From NCBI GenBank assembly GCA_016195915.1, contig JACPYS010000037.1, positions 1 to 64,000 of the forward strand: a DNA stretch of 64,000 nt, given 5' to 3'. The notes beneath the pieces were generated by a model that saw only the letters and a list, made by a program, of their open reading frames with translations, had not been told where the DNA came from and searched no databases. Numbering within the stretch: the stretch's first letter is position 1; every line of letters starts with the position of its first letter. This stretch comes from Betaproteobacteria bacterium. Lineage in GTDB: Bacteria > Pseudomonadota > Gammaproteobacteria > Burkholderiales > SG8-39. Of the stretch, positions 36,709-44,927 are shown piece after piece. Made by a program: the position numbers and the translations under genes.

Positions 36709-37521
36709 ATGCGCTCTAGTTTACTCACCTGCCTGCTTATTGCCGCGACCGTCACTCTCGCCGGCTGCGGCTTGCTCGACAGCGCGACGCGCGACGAGAC
36801 CGCGAGCTGGTCGGCCAACAAGCTGTATGCAGAGGCCAAGGATGCGATGAGTTCGAATGAATACGCCAAGGCGATCAAGTACTACGAAAAGCTCGAGGCG
36901 CGGTATCCCTACGGGCGCTTTGCCCAACAGGCGCAGCTGGAGATCGCCTATGCGTACTGGAAAGACAACGAGCGCGCATCGGCGATCGCAGCGACCGACC
37001 GCTTCATCAAGACGCACCCGAACCACGAAAACGTCGATTACGCCTATTACCTGAAGGGCTTGATCAACTTCAACGATCAGGGCGGCCTCCTGAGCCTGCT
37101 GGCCACCGACGACCTTTCTGACCGCGATCCCAAGGGCGCGCGCGAAGCGTTTAGCGCGTTCAGTGAACTCGTCACGCGCTTCCCCGAGTCGAAATACACG
37201 CCGGACGGGACCGCACGGATGAAATACCTCGTGAACGCTCTGGCCCAGCACGAGGTGTTCGTGGCGCGCTACTACATGAAGCGCGGCGCCTACGTGGCGG
37301 CGGCAAACCGCGCGCAGCACGCGGTCCAGACCTATCCGCAGGCCCCTGCCCTCGAGGAGGCTGTGTTCGTCATGGTCAAGGCCTACGACGCGCTCGGCAT
37401 GACCGAGCTGCGGGACGCCGCCGACCGGGTCATGCGCACCAACTTCGCCAACAGCCGCTACCTCACCGGCAAGATCGAGAAGAACGTCCCCTGGTGGAAG
37501 CTTTGGGACCCGGAATGGTGA
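36709..37521 (+). CDS. bamD: outer membrane assembly lipoprotein BamD
   Basis: Essential TPR lipoprotein of the BAM complex that inserts beta-barrel proteins in the outer membrane; 270 aa. The signal peptide ends in lipobox LAGC (Cys about residue 20). TPR-like repeats follow, including NEYAKAIKYYEKLEARYPYG. The ATG at 36709 starts the signal peptide; an upstream in-frame start at 36670 would break it. Divergence from rluD is typical of the class. Confidence 0.95.
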   Translation: MRSSLLTCLLIAATVTLAGCGLLDSATRDETASWSANKLYAEAKDAMSSNEYAKAIKYYEKLEARYPYGRFAQQAQLEIAYAYWKDNERASAIAATDRFIKTHPNHENVDYAYYLKGLINFNDQGGLLSLLATDDLSDRDPKGAREAFSAFSELVTRFPESKYTPDGTARMKYLVNALAQHEVFVARYYMKRGAYVAAANRAQHAVQTYPQAPALEEAVFVMVKAYDALGMTELRDAADRVMRTNFANSRYLTGKIEKNVPWWKLWDPEW

Positions 37522-37528
37522 CCCCCGC

Positions 37529-38518
37529 TCAGAGCTTGATGCCTTCGTCCGCGATGTAGTTGCGGATTATGGTTTCAACGTCGGGATCGGCGTTGAAACC
37601 CATCGCCGATGCGCGCGGCGTATTGAAATCCACGGGCCAGGTCTTCACGATCGCCTGGATGCGCGCGTCGGGCTTCCACACCACGCGTTTCGCTACTTCC
37701 GCTCCCGCCACCCGCGCCAGCGCATCGAGCGCCTGCTTGATGCTCGCCGTGATTCCCGGCAGGTTGACCACGCGTTTCGTTCCCCAGGCAGCCGCAGGCA
37801 GATCGTGGGCGTGGATGAAGGCTTCGACCACCCGCCGGGGCGAAAGCATCCAGATGCCCGTATCGGGATCCACGGGGCACTCGCATGCAACCCCATTCAA
37901 GGGCTCGCGGATGATGGCGCTCGCAAACGACGACGCGGCGAGGTTGGGCTTGCCCGGACGTGCCACGATGGTCGGCAAACGCAGCGAGCGGCCGTCCATG
38001 AACCCCTTGCGCGAGTAATCGCTCAACAGGTACTCGCTCACGACCTTCTGCGTGCCGTAGGACGTTTGCGGATTGGGCGTGATCGAATCATCGAGCACAG
38101 CCGGCAGGTCTCCCCCGAACGCGGCCACGGAACTCGCGAACACCACGCGCGGCGGGCGCTCGGCACGGCGCGCGCGCTCGAGCAACAGTCGCATCGCCTC
38201 GAGGTTGACATGCATGCCGAGATCGAAATCCGCTTCTGCGCCGCCGCTCACGACGGCCGCAAGATGAAATATCGAGGCCGTGTCGGGCGTGACCACGCGA
38301 TCGATGACCGCAGGATCCGCGACATCGGCCGTCACCGTCTCCAGCCGTGCGTCTGCGGGCATGTTGGGCGGAAATGCCGTATCGAGCAGCGTAATGCGCG
38401 CAATCGACTGCTGCCCGGACTGCGCCCCGTTGCCGCTCGCCAGCGTGCCGCGTGCGAGCAGGGACTTTGCGAGCCGCAGGCCGATGAACCCGCCGCCTCC
38501 GGTAATGACGACCTTCAT
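37529..38518 (-). CDS. NAD-dependent epimerase/dehydratase, DenD-like (D-erythronate dehydrogenase family)
   Basis: Extended SDR of 329 aa: the cofactor motif VVITGGGGFIG opens it, and the catalytic Tyr/Lys is in SYGTQKVVSEYLL. The overall pattern, including SLRLPTIVARPGKPN and the RVVEAFIHAHDLP segment, resembles DenD, which oxidises D-erythronate at C2 in a sugar-acid pathway. The other pathway genes (kinase, aldolase-like) are not adjacent. It overlaps the helicase stop by 4 bp. Confidence 0.8.
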   Translation of the reverse strand: MKVVITGGGGFIGLRLAKSLLARGTLASGNGAQSGQQSIARITLLDTAFPPNMPADARLETVTADVADPAVIDRVVTPDTASIFHLAAVVSGGAEADFDLGMHVNLEAMRLLLERARRAERPPRVVFASSVAAFGGDLPAVLDDSITPNPQTSYGTQKVVSEYLLSDYSRKGFMDGRSLRLPTIVARPGKPNLAASSFASAIIREPLNGVACECPVDPDTGIWMLSPRRVVEAFIHAHDLPAAAWGTKRVVNLPGITASIKQALDALARVAGAEVAKRVVWKPDARIQAIVKTWPVDFNTPRASAMGFNADPDVETIIRNYIADEGIKL

Positions 38519-40512
38519 TGCGCTTCCCCGGTTGTTGGATCGGATGCGATTCTAACCGGGCTGGTCTGCGCAAAAAAACCGGTGGCCACTGCTGCATCGC
38601 GCGTCACACGCATGGGCGGCAGGCTGCCGAGCACGATCTTGCCGTAGGAACGCGTAAACAGCCGCGGGTCGCATAGCACCAGCACCCCTCGGTCGGTTTC
38701 ATCGCGGATCAGCCGCCCCACGCCCTGCTTGAGCTGCAGGATCGCTTGCGGCAGTTGCAGTTCGGCGAACGGGTTGCCGCCGAGCGCGCGCAACGCATCG
38801 ATGCGTGCAGCAAGCACAGGGTCGTCGGGCGGAGCAAACGGCAGCTTGTCGATGACCACCACCGAGAGCGCTTCGCCGCGCACATCGACCCCCTCCCAGA
38901 ACGAGGCGCTGCCAAGCAGCACCGCATTGCCCAGCGAACGGAAACGTTCCAGCAACTCGCTGCGCGAGCCGCTGCCCTGCACCAGCAGCGGGAGGCCTTC
39001 GGCGGCAAGCCGCCCGGCGAGCAATTCCTCCGCGCGGCGCACTGCTCGCAGCGTCGTGAACAGCAGGAATGCCCCGCCGCCCGCCGCCCGCAGCACCGGA
39101 TAGGCTGCCTCGATCACCGCCCCGGTATGTCCGGGGTCGTTCGGTTGCGGCAACCCCTGGGGGACAAACAGCAGCGCCTGTCGCGCGAAATCGAACGGGC
39201 TCTCCCAGCGCACAGAGTGGGCAGCATCGATGCCCAGCTCGCGCTTGAAATGCGAAAAATTTTCGCCTACCGCCAGCGTTGCGGAAGTGAATATCCAGGC
39301 ACGCGGGTGGTCGTCCATGTGACGGCGGAAAATCTCTCCCGGCGACAGTGGCGTGATATGCAGCTGGACCGAATGGCCGAAGACTTCCAGCCAGCACACG
39401 CTCTCGGCGGCATCGGCATCGCCCCAGCGCGCGAGACGACCCGCGAATTCCTCCGCACGGCGCGCACACGATGCGAGCCCTTCGGAGCGCTCTGCCTGAG
39501 CCCCGAGCAATTCGCGCAGCGCAGAAAGCGCGGCGCCCAGCGCAAGCAGTGCGGGCTCGAATTCCGCGCTGCGCTGCGCCTGCGCACCGGAGAGCTTCAC
39601 CGTCTCCGCGGAAAAGGCGAGACGCAAGTCGCGCGCGCCGCGCTCGAGCGCCGTCGCCTGCCGGTCGAGTTCCAGCTCGCCCCCGCCGGCCGCGCGCAAT
39701 TCCATGCGCGCATCGCGCGCGAGTTCGACCACTTGCGTGGTGGAGAGCGTTTCGCCAAAGAACAGGCGCGCGACATCGGGCAACTGGTGCGCTTCGTCGA
39801 GGATCACCGTATTGCAGGCTGGCAGCAATTCCGCGAGTCCCTCGCCGCGCAGCGCGACGTCGGCGAAGAACAGGTGATGGTTGATCACCACCACGTCCGC
39901 GGCGAGCGCATCGCGCCGCGCCGCAACCACGAAACAGTCGTTGTAACGCGGGCATTCCTGACCGAGGCAATTCTCGCGCGTCGATGTGGCGTGCATCCAG
40001 ACCGGCGCGTTCTCGGGTACCTGGGCAAGGTCTGCGCGGTCGCCGGTGCGCGAGGTTGCGGAGAACGCCTTGATACTGCGCAGTTGCGCGGCCTCCTCGC
40101 GCGAGCCCAGGCGCGCTTCCGCCAGGGCACGCTCGAGGCGATGATGGCAGACATAGTTGGCGCGGCCCTTGAGCAACGCCAGGCGTGCGCCCGAGGCGAG
40201 CGCATCTCGCACCGCAGGAAGATCGCGATCGAAAAGCTGATCCTGCAAAGTCTTGGTTCCGGTGGAGACGATGACCTTGCCGCCGGCGAGCAGCGCAGGA
40301 ACAAGATAGGCGAAGGTCTTGCCCGTGCCCGTGCCCGCCTCGGCCACCAACATCCCGGTGCGCCCGATCGTATCGAGCACGCGCAGTGCGAACTCGACTT
40401 GCTGTGGCCTGGCTTTGTATCCCGGAATGCGCTCCGCCAGCGGCCCGGCGGGCGCGAAGATGCGCGCGACCAGCGCGGCGCTCAGCGCTGCAACTCCTCC
40501 ACCATCAGCCAC
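38515..40512 (-). CDS. ATP-dependent DNA helicase, YoaA/DinG family
   Basis: XPD-like superfamily 2 helicase of 665 aa. Walker A is in AEAGTGTGKTFAYL, the DEAH box in VILDEAHQL and a helicase motif in QGVGRLIRDETDRG. Four cysteines between YVCHH and CPRYNDC form the Fe-S cluster site of this family. Such enzymes resolve forks and R-loops. The start overlaps the preceding gene's end by 31 bp; no better start was seen. Confidence 0.93.
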   Translation of the reverse strand: MADGGGVAALSAALVARIFAPAGPLAERIPGYKARPQQVEFALRVLDTIGRTGMLVAEAGTGTGKTFAYLVPALLAGGKVIVSTGTKTLQDQLFDRDLPAVRDALASGARLALLKGRANYVCHHRLERALAEARLGSREEAAQLRSIKAFSATSRTGDRADLAQVPENAPVWMHATSTRENCLGQECPRYNDCFVVAARRDALAADVVVINHHLFFADVALRGEGLAELLPACNTVILDEAHQLPDVARLFFGETLSTTQVVELARDARMELRAAGGGELELDRQATALERGARDLRLAFSAETVKLSGAQAQRSAEFEPALLALGAALSALRELLGAQAERSEGLASCARRAEEFAGRLARWGDADAAESVCWLEVFGHSVQLHITPLSPGEIFRRHMDDHPRAWIFTSATLAVGENFSHFKRELGIDAAHSVRWESPFDFARQALLFVPQGLPQPNDPGHTGAVIEAAYPVLRAAGGGAFLLFTTLRAVRRAEELLAGRLAAEGLPLLVQGSGSRSELLERFRSLGNAVLLGSASFWEGVDVRGEALSVVVIDKLPFAPPDDPVLAARIDALRALGGNPFAELQLPQAILQLKQGVGRLIRDETDRGVLVLCDPRLFTRSYGKIVLGSLPPMRVTRDAAVATGFFAQTSPVRIASDPTTGEAQ

Positions 40513-41333
40513 ACGCGCCGTTCCCCGGCACTGCTCGCGCTGGAGGTGGAAACGACACCGCGCTCGTGCCGTGCAATGTTCTCCGCGCTACCGCCCAGTT
40601 CGATCCATTCACCCAGCCGTGCACTCACCGTCGTGGCCACCTGCTGGGTATCGACACTTGCGGGGCCGGCCGTTCCAGACCTGTCGCGGCGCGGTTGAAT
40701 GTCGAGCAGCACGCGCTCTCCCGATACCCGCGGCACGACCTCGAATCCGGTGGAGAGTTCCTGGAACGCGGTGTTGTCGGAGATCACGGTGCCCATCGGT
40801 CCGGTCGATATCGTGTTCTGGTGCACCGGCCGCGTCTGGCCCGTGGTGATGAAAGCACGTGCGCCCTCGAGCACCTGGACGCGCTGATCGACGCGCTCGC
40901 CGAGGTTGGATCGAAATTCGGTTCCGCGAACTTCGACCGAGGATCGGCTCGAAGCCCCAGGCCCGCTGCTCGCCGTCGCATCGCCAGAACGTAGCGAGCC
41001 GCGCGCATCGAAGGTTACGCTGGAGCGCTCGCCGGTGTCGCCGAAACGGACCGATATCTGAAGCTGGCGTTGCGGCGCATCGATCGCGGCGAGAGCCGAC
41101 TTGAGGTCGCGCAAATTGCGCGGGCTTGCACGCAGGATCAACTGGAATCCCTGGCCGGAAATCACCCCCCCTTCCTCGAGCAGAGGGCGCAATACAGGGA
41201 TGACCTGTTCGGCGGGCCGGTTGCGCAACGGGACGATTTCGAGGGTCTGCTGCGCGAGCGCCTCAACGCCAACACAGACCAATCCAACGACGCCCAGGCT
41301 CAACGCGAACGACAGGAAAAAATTCTTTTTCAT
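40482..41333 (-). CDS. short secretin-like (NolW/STN-type) exported protein
   Basis: Protein of 283 aa with a signal peptide (cleaved near ALAQ, about 28). An N-terminal domain resembles the secretin N-domain (LEIVPLRNRPAEQVIPVLRP, about 30-90), and the C-terminal part shows secretin-like strands (FEVVPRVSGERVLLDIQP). It is much shorter than type II/IV secretins and no other pilus or secretion gene is near, so it may be a stand-alone periplasmic or outer-membrane protein. The ATG at 41333 (MKKNFF) begins the signal peptide. Confidence 0.72.
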   Translation of the reverse strand: MKKNFFLSFALSLGVVGLVCVGVEALAQQTLEIVPLRNRPAEQVIPVLRPLLEEGGVISGQGFQLILRASPRNLRDLKSALAAIDAPQRQLQISVRFGDTGERSSVTFDARGSLRSGDATASSGPGASSRSSVEVRGTEFRSNLGERVDQRVQVLEGARAFITTGQTRPVHQNTISTGPMGTVISDNTAFQELSTGFEVVPRVSGERVLLDIQPRRDRSGTAGPASVDTQQVATTVSARLGEWIELGGSAENIARHERGVVSTSSASSAGERRVWLMVEELQR

Positions 41334-41448
41334 GATGCGCTCAGCGGAAAACATCTTACTGCGCAACGCGTAATGCGAGCGCCCGAATACCGCGGAAACG
41401 GCATGCCAGCTTTACAGGCTCGGGTTTGTCGACTAAATTACCTTAAGT

Positions 41449-41988
41449 ATGACCTATAACACGTTGTCAATGATATTGTTTTGCTCGGCCATCGCGGGGT
41501 GCAGCGGAATTCTCGTTCAACCGCCGGCCGCGGTCGCAATCGCGGAGATTTCGCCACAGCCGCGAGTGCCCCACCCCGTGGGACGCGCATCACTTCAGGC
41601 GCCTGCAGCGAAAACCGAACTCATGTTCCAGGTGCTCACTTCGCTGGGCATCGATTACCGAAACGGCGGGCGCTCTCCGGAGAGTGGGTTTGATTGCAGC
41701 GGGCTCGTCGCGCACGTCTACCTGGAGGCGTTTGGCGTGCGCTTGCCGAGAAATTCCCACGGGCAGAGCGAATTTGGCTCGCGCATCGAGCGCGCCGAAC
41801 TCGAGCCGGGTGATCTCGTTTTCTACAACACCCTCCGGCGCCCCTATTCGCACGTTGGCATCTACGTCGGAGAGGGACGGTTCGTCCACGCACCCAAATC
41901 GGGCGCAAGAGTTCGCGTCGAGCGTATGGAAAGCCATTACTGGATCGAGCGTTTCAACGGTGCTCGACGGATCGACACTTCGCTCTAG
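41449..41988 (+). CDS. NlpC/P60 peptidoglycan hydrolase lipoprotein
   Basis: Cell-wall endopeptidase (179 aa) cutting within peptide stems. A signal peptide with IAGC lipobox (Cys18) is followed by the NlpC/P60 domain: catalytic Cys in DCSGLV, His in YSHVGIYVG and a third polar residue (His) in FVHAPKSG. Length and layout match small Spr-like lipoproteins. It is divergent from the secretin-like gene. Confidence 0.92.
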   Translation: MTYNTLSMILFCSAIAGCSGILVQPPAAVAIAEISPQPRVPHPVGRASLQAPAAKTELMFQVLTSLGIDYRNGGRSPESGFDCSGLVAHVYLEAFGVRLPRNSHGQSEFGSRIERAELEPGDLVFYNTLRRPYSHVGIYVGEGRFVHAPKSGARVRVERMESHYWIERFNGARRIDTSL

Positions 41989-42056
41989 CCGGCAGCGCTC
42001 CGGCAGCATCGGGTACACAAATAGGAGGAATTCTCATTAACGTTGACAGCGTTGTT

Positions 42057-42075
42057 GCGAATTATTATCATTAAC
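42057..42075 (-). promoter_or_regulatory. Fur-box-like operator upstream of the iron-binding protein gene
   Basis: The minus-strand reading GTTAATGATAATAATTCGC matches the 19-bp Fur consensus at 15 of 19 positions. It lies 26 bp before the start of the Fe(III)-binding protein gene, as expected for iron-repressed transcription. Confidence 0.7.
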
Positions 42076-42101
42076 GCAAGTCAATTACCGATGTAACAAT
42101 T

Positions 42102-43145
42102 ATGTCATTGTTTATAAGATTTATTCTTACCATTCTCTGGCCGGTAAGCTGGGCGCTTGCGATGACCCCGGTGCTCGCTCAAGAAAACATCCTCAACCTC
42201 TATTCGTCGCGCCATTACGAAACTGACGAAGCGCTCTACGCGAACTTCACCAAGCTCACCGGCATCAAGGTGAACCGGATCGAGGCCAACGAAAACGCAC
42301 TGCTCGAGCGCATACGCAACGAGGGCGCGCGCAGCCCGGCCGACGTGCTGCTCACCGTGGACGCGGGACGATTGTGGACGGCCGAACAGATGGGTTTGCT
42401 CCAGCCCGTCAGGTCGCAGCAGCTCGAGAGCCGGATTCCCGCCAGCATGCGGGAGCCGAGCGGGCTGTGGTTCGGATTTTCCATGCGCGCACGTCTGATC
42501 GCCTTTGACCGCGGGCGGGTCAAACCCGGCGAGATCCGGAGCTACGAGGACCTTGCCGATCCGAAGTGGAAAGGCAAGCTGTGCGTCCGGTCAGGCAGCC
42601 ACATGTACAACCTTTCGCTCGTCAGCGCGATGATCGACCAGCACGGGGAAGCCGGCGCGGAGACTTGGGCAAAAGCGCTCGCCGGAAATCTCGCCCGCTC
42701 ACCCAAGGGCGGCGACACCGATCAACTCCGCTCGGTCGCTGCCGGCGAGTGCCAGCTGGCGCTCGCCAACAGCTATTACTACGCGCGCCTGATGCGTTCC
42801 GACAAACCCGAGGACAAGGCGTTGGTTGAAAGAGTCGGTGTCGTTTTTCCGAATCAGGCCTCGGGCGAGGGGGGCGCGCACGTCAACATCTCCGGGGCCG
42901 GCGTGTTGAAGAACGCACCGCACCGCGATGCGGCCGTGAAGTTTCTCGAATACCTGGCGACCGATTCGGCGCAGGAGTACTTCGCCAATGGCAACAACGA
43001 ATGGCCCGTCGTTGCAAACCTTCAGGTCGCCAACCCGGCGCTGGCGAAATTGGGCCGATTCGGCTACGACACGCGCAACGTCGCAGCTCTCGGCAGGAAT
43101 CAGCCTGCTGCAAAGAAGATCGTCGATCGGGCAGGCTGGAAATAG
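42102..43145 (+). CDS. fbpA: Fe(III) ABC transporter substrate-binding protein (FbpA/FutA-like)
   Basis: Periplasmic ferric-ion-binding protein of 347 aa. A signal peptide ends near VLAQEN; the mature part opens with the family pattern LNLYSSRHYETDEALYANF. The Tyr cluster NSYYYARLM (about 222-230) contains the tyrosines that coordinate Fe(III). No good ribosome site precedes the ATG. It is followed, convergently and 4 bp away, by the permease gene on the other strand. A Fur-box-like site sits in its promoter region. Confidence 0.9.
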   Translation: MSLFIRFILTILWPVSWALAMTPVLAQENILNLYSSRHYETDEALYANFTKLTGIKVNRIEANENALLERIRNEGARSPADVLLTVDAGRLWTAEQMGLLQPVRSQQLESRIPASMREPSGLWFGFSMRARLIAFDRGRVKPGEIRSYEDLADPKWKGKLCVRSGSHMYNLSLVSAMIDQHGEAGAETWAKALAGNLARSPKGGDTDQLRSVAAGECQLALANSYYYARLMRSDKPEDKALVERVGVVFPNQASGEGGAHVNISGAGVLKNAPHRDAAVKFLEYLATDSAQEYFANGNNEWPVVANLQVANPALAKLGRFGYDTRNVAALGRNQPAAKKIVDRAGWK

Positions 43146-43149
43146 GCGT

Positions 43150-44811
43150 TCACTGGCGTTTTCGGGCCATCGTGACCGCGAGCCCGATGACCGGAATCAG
43201 CCCGACAGCAACGATCACCAGCGATGCGGCCCCGGCCTCCGCGAGACGCTCGTCGGCGGCGTAGTTGTAGGCCTGCACCGCGAGCGTGTCGAAATTGAAC
43301 GGCCGCATCATGAACGTGGCAGGAATCTCCTTCATGACGTCCACGAATACCAGCAACGCTGCGCTCAACAGGCTGCCGCGCAGCATCGGCGCGTGCACTC
43401 TCGCAAGCACCGCCCCGGGAGCGAGGCCCAGGCTTCGGGCGGCGTCCTCCATGCCGGGGTGGATCTTTGCCAGCCCCGCTTCGAGCGCCTGCAGCGCAAT
43501 CGCGAGAAACCTCACGAGATAGGCGTAGATCAGGGCGGCCACGCTGCCGGTGACCAGCAACCCCAGCTCGATCCCCCAGGCTGACTTGAACCAGTCCGCG
43601 AGCAGGTTGTCGAACCGGCTCACCGGCACGAGGATGCCGACCGCGATGACGGCTCCGGGAAGCGCGTAGCCGAGCCCTGCAAGCCGATTCGCTCGGGCGA
43701 CCCACGCCGAGCGCGACAACCGCGCAGCGTATGCGAGGAGCAATGCAAATGCCACAGCCGCAATCGACGTCAGCGCAGCGAGCGAGAAACTGTTGCGGAC
43801 CAGCTCGCCGAAGCGCGTCGACAACAGTACTGCGGAGCCCTCTGCGGCAAGCAGCGCGAGCGCTGCCGCGGGCACGAGGAAACCGGACAGCAGCGGAAAC
43901 GCACAGGCAAGAAAGGCGCCAATCGCGTGAACTCCGCGCAGTTCGCGGCGCGCGGCGACTGCGCGCGCCGCGACATTCTCGTAGCGCGCGCGGCCGCGGT
44001 TCGCACGCTCCAATGCGAGTACGAGCGCGACAAAAGCCAGCAGCACCATTGCGAGCTGACCGGCGGCCGCGACATCGGAGAGCGACAGCCAGGCATCGAA
44101 GATTCCCGTGGTGAAGGTCTGCACCGAGAAATAGGAAACGGTGCCGAAATCGGCGAGAGTCTCCATCAACGCGAGCGACGCTCCCGCGGCAATTCCAGGT
44201 CGCGCCAGCGGAAGCGCGACAAGGGCGAACGTTCCCCATGCCCCGCGTCCAAGCAATCGTCCGGCCTCGAGCAGATTCGCGGCCTGCGCCACGAAGGCTG
44301 CGCGAGCGAGCAGGTAAACGTACGGATAGAGCACCAGCGAGAACATGGCAATCGCTCCGCCTACGGAGCGAACTTCGGGAAACCAGTATTCGCCGGCCTG
44401 CCGGCCGCTAAGGGTGCGCAACGCCCCCTGCACCGGACCCGAGAATTGAAGCAGGTCGGTGTACGCATAGGCGATGACATAGGCCGGCATGGCGAGCGGA
44501 ACGACCAAAGCCCAATCGAACAGGCGCGATCCTGGAAACCTGAACATGCTGACCAGCCACGCGCTCGGCACGCCAAGCAGAATGACTCCAACCGCAACGC
44601 CTGCCATGAGTGCGAGGGTATTGCCGACGTATCCCGGCAATACCGTGGATGCGAGGTGTGACCAGGTCTGCGTGCCCGGTGCAATCGAAAGGAGTGCGAC
44701 GGCCAGGATCGGCGCGGCGATGAATGCCGCCAGCGCGATGGCGCCTGCGGAAAGCACTACCCCGCCACCTGCAGAAGAGCTCCCTGGCCCGGCGCCCGCT
44801 TGCAGAGCCAT
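43150..44811 (-). CDS. fbpB: Fe(III) ABC transporter permease (FbpB-like)
   Basis: Inner-membrane permease of 553 aa with two fused six-helix modules, the usual form for ferric ABC importers. Both modules carry an EAA-type loop for contact with the ATPase (LLEAGRLLGRGAWGTFALV; MEDAARSLGLAPGAVLARVH). It is transcribed opposite to the binding protein and ATPase genes, an unusual arrangement, from a divergent region with Fur-box-like sites. Confidence 0.92.
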   Translation of the reverse strand: MALQAGAGPGSSSAGGGVVLSAGAIALAAFIAAPILAVALLSIAPGTQTWSHLASTVLPGYVGNTLALMAGVAVGVILLGVPSAWLVSMFRFPGSRLFDWALVVPLAMPAYVIAYAYTDLLQFSGPVQGALRTLSGRQAGEYWFPEVRSVGGAIAMFSLVLYPYVYLLARAAFVAQAANLLEAGRLLGRGAWGTFALVALPLARPGIAAGASLALMETLADFGTVSYFSVQTFTTGIFDAWLSLSDVAAAGQLAMVLLAFVALVLALERANRGRARYENVAARAVAARRELRGVHAIGAFLACAFPLLSGFLVPAAALALLAAEGSAVLLSTRFGELVRNSFSLAALTSIAAVAFALLLAYAARLSRSAWVARANRLAGLGYALPGAVIAVGILVPVSRFDNLLADWFKSAWGIELGLLVTGSVAALIYAYLVRFLAIALQALEAGLAKIHPGMEDAARSLGLAPGAVLARVHAPMLRGSLLSAALLVFVDVMKEIPATFMMRPFNFDTLAVQAYNYAADERLAEAGAASLVIVAVGLIPVIGLAVTMARKRQ

Positions 44812-44823
44812 CTATCAAAACTC

Positions 44824-44842
44824 TCTTAGTATTATCATTGTA
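44824..44842 (-). promoter_or_regulatory. weak second Fur-box-like site
   Basis: In the fbpB/fbpC divergent region the minus-strand reading contains AATGATAAT with flanks matching the Fur consensus at about 12 of 19 positions. It lies close to the fbpB start and partners the stronger site at 44850. Confidence 0.4.
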
Positions 44843-44849
44843 TTATGAC

Positions 44850-44868
44850 ATTAACGAGAATCATTATT
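44850..44868 (+). promoter_or_regulatory. Fur-box-like operator between fbpB and fbpC
   Basis: ATTAACGAGAATCATTATT matches the Fur consensus at 14 of 19 positions. It overlaps the expected -35 region of the fbpC promoter (-10 TATAAT at 44887) and is also close to the fbpB start, so one repressor site could serve both genes. Confidence 0.65.
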
Positions 44869-44886
44869 ATGTACGTTTCGGGGCGC

Positions 44887-44892
44887 TATAAT
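44887..44892 (+). promoter_or_regulatory. -10 box of the fbpC promoter
   Basis: A consensus TATAAT 35 bp before the ATPase start. The -35 position falls in the Fur-box-like site, fitting repression by iron-loaded Fur. Confidence 0.5.
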
Positions 44893-44927
44893 GGTGCTCG
44901 TAAAGCCGAAGGGCCGGTTTCCCCGTG

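Noticed and set aside
42023-42028. Perfect AGGAGG upstream of the iron-binding protein gene
   Set aside because: No ATG, GTG or TTG follows at proper spacing in a frame that continues; the real start is at 42102.
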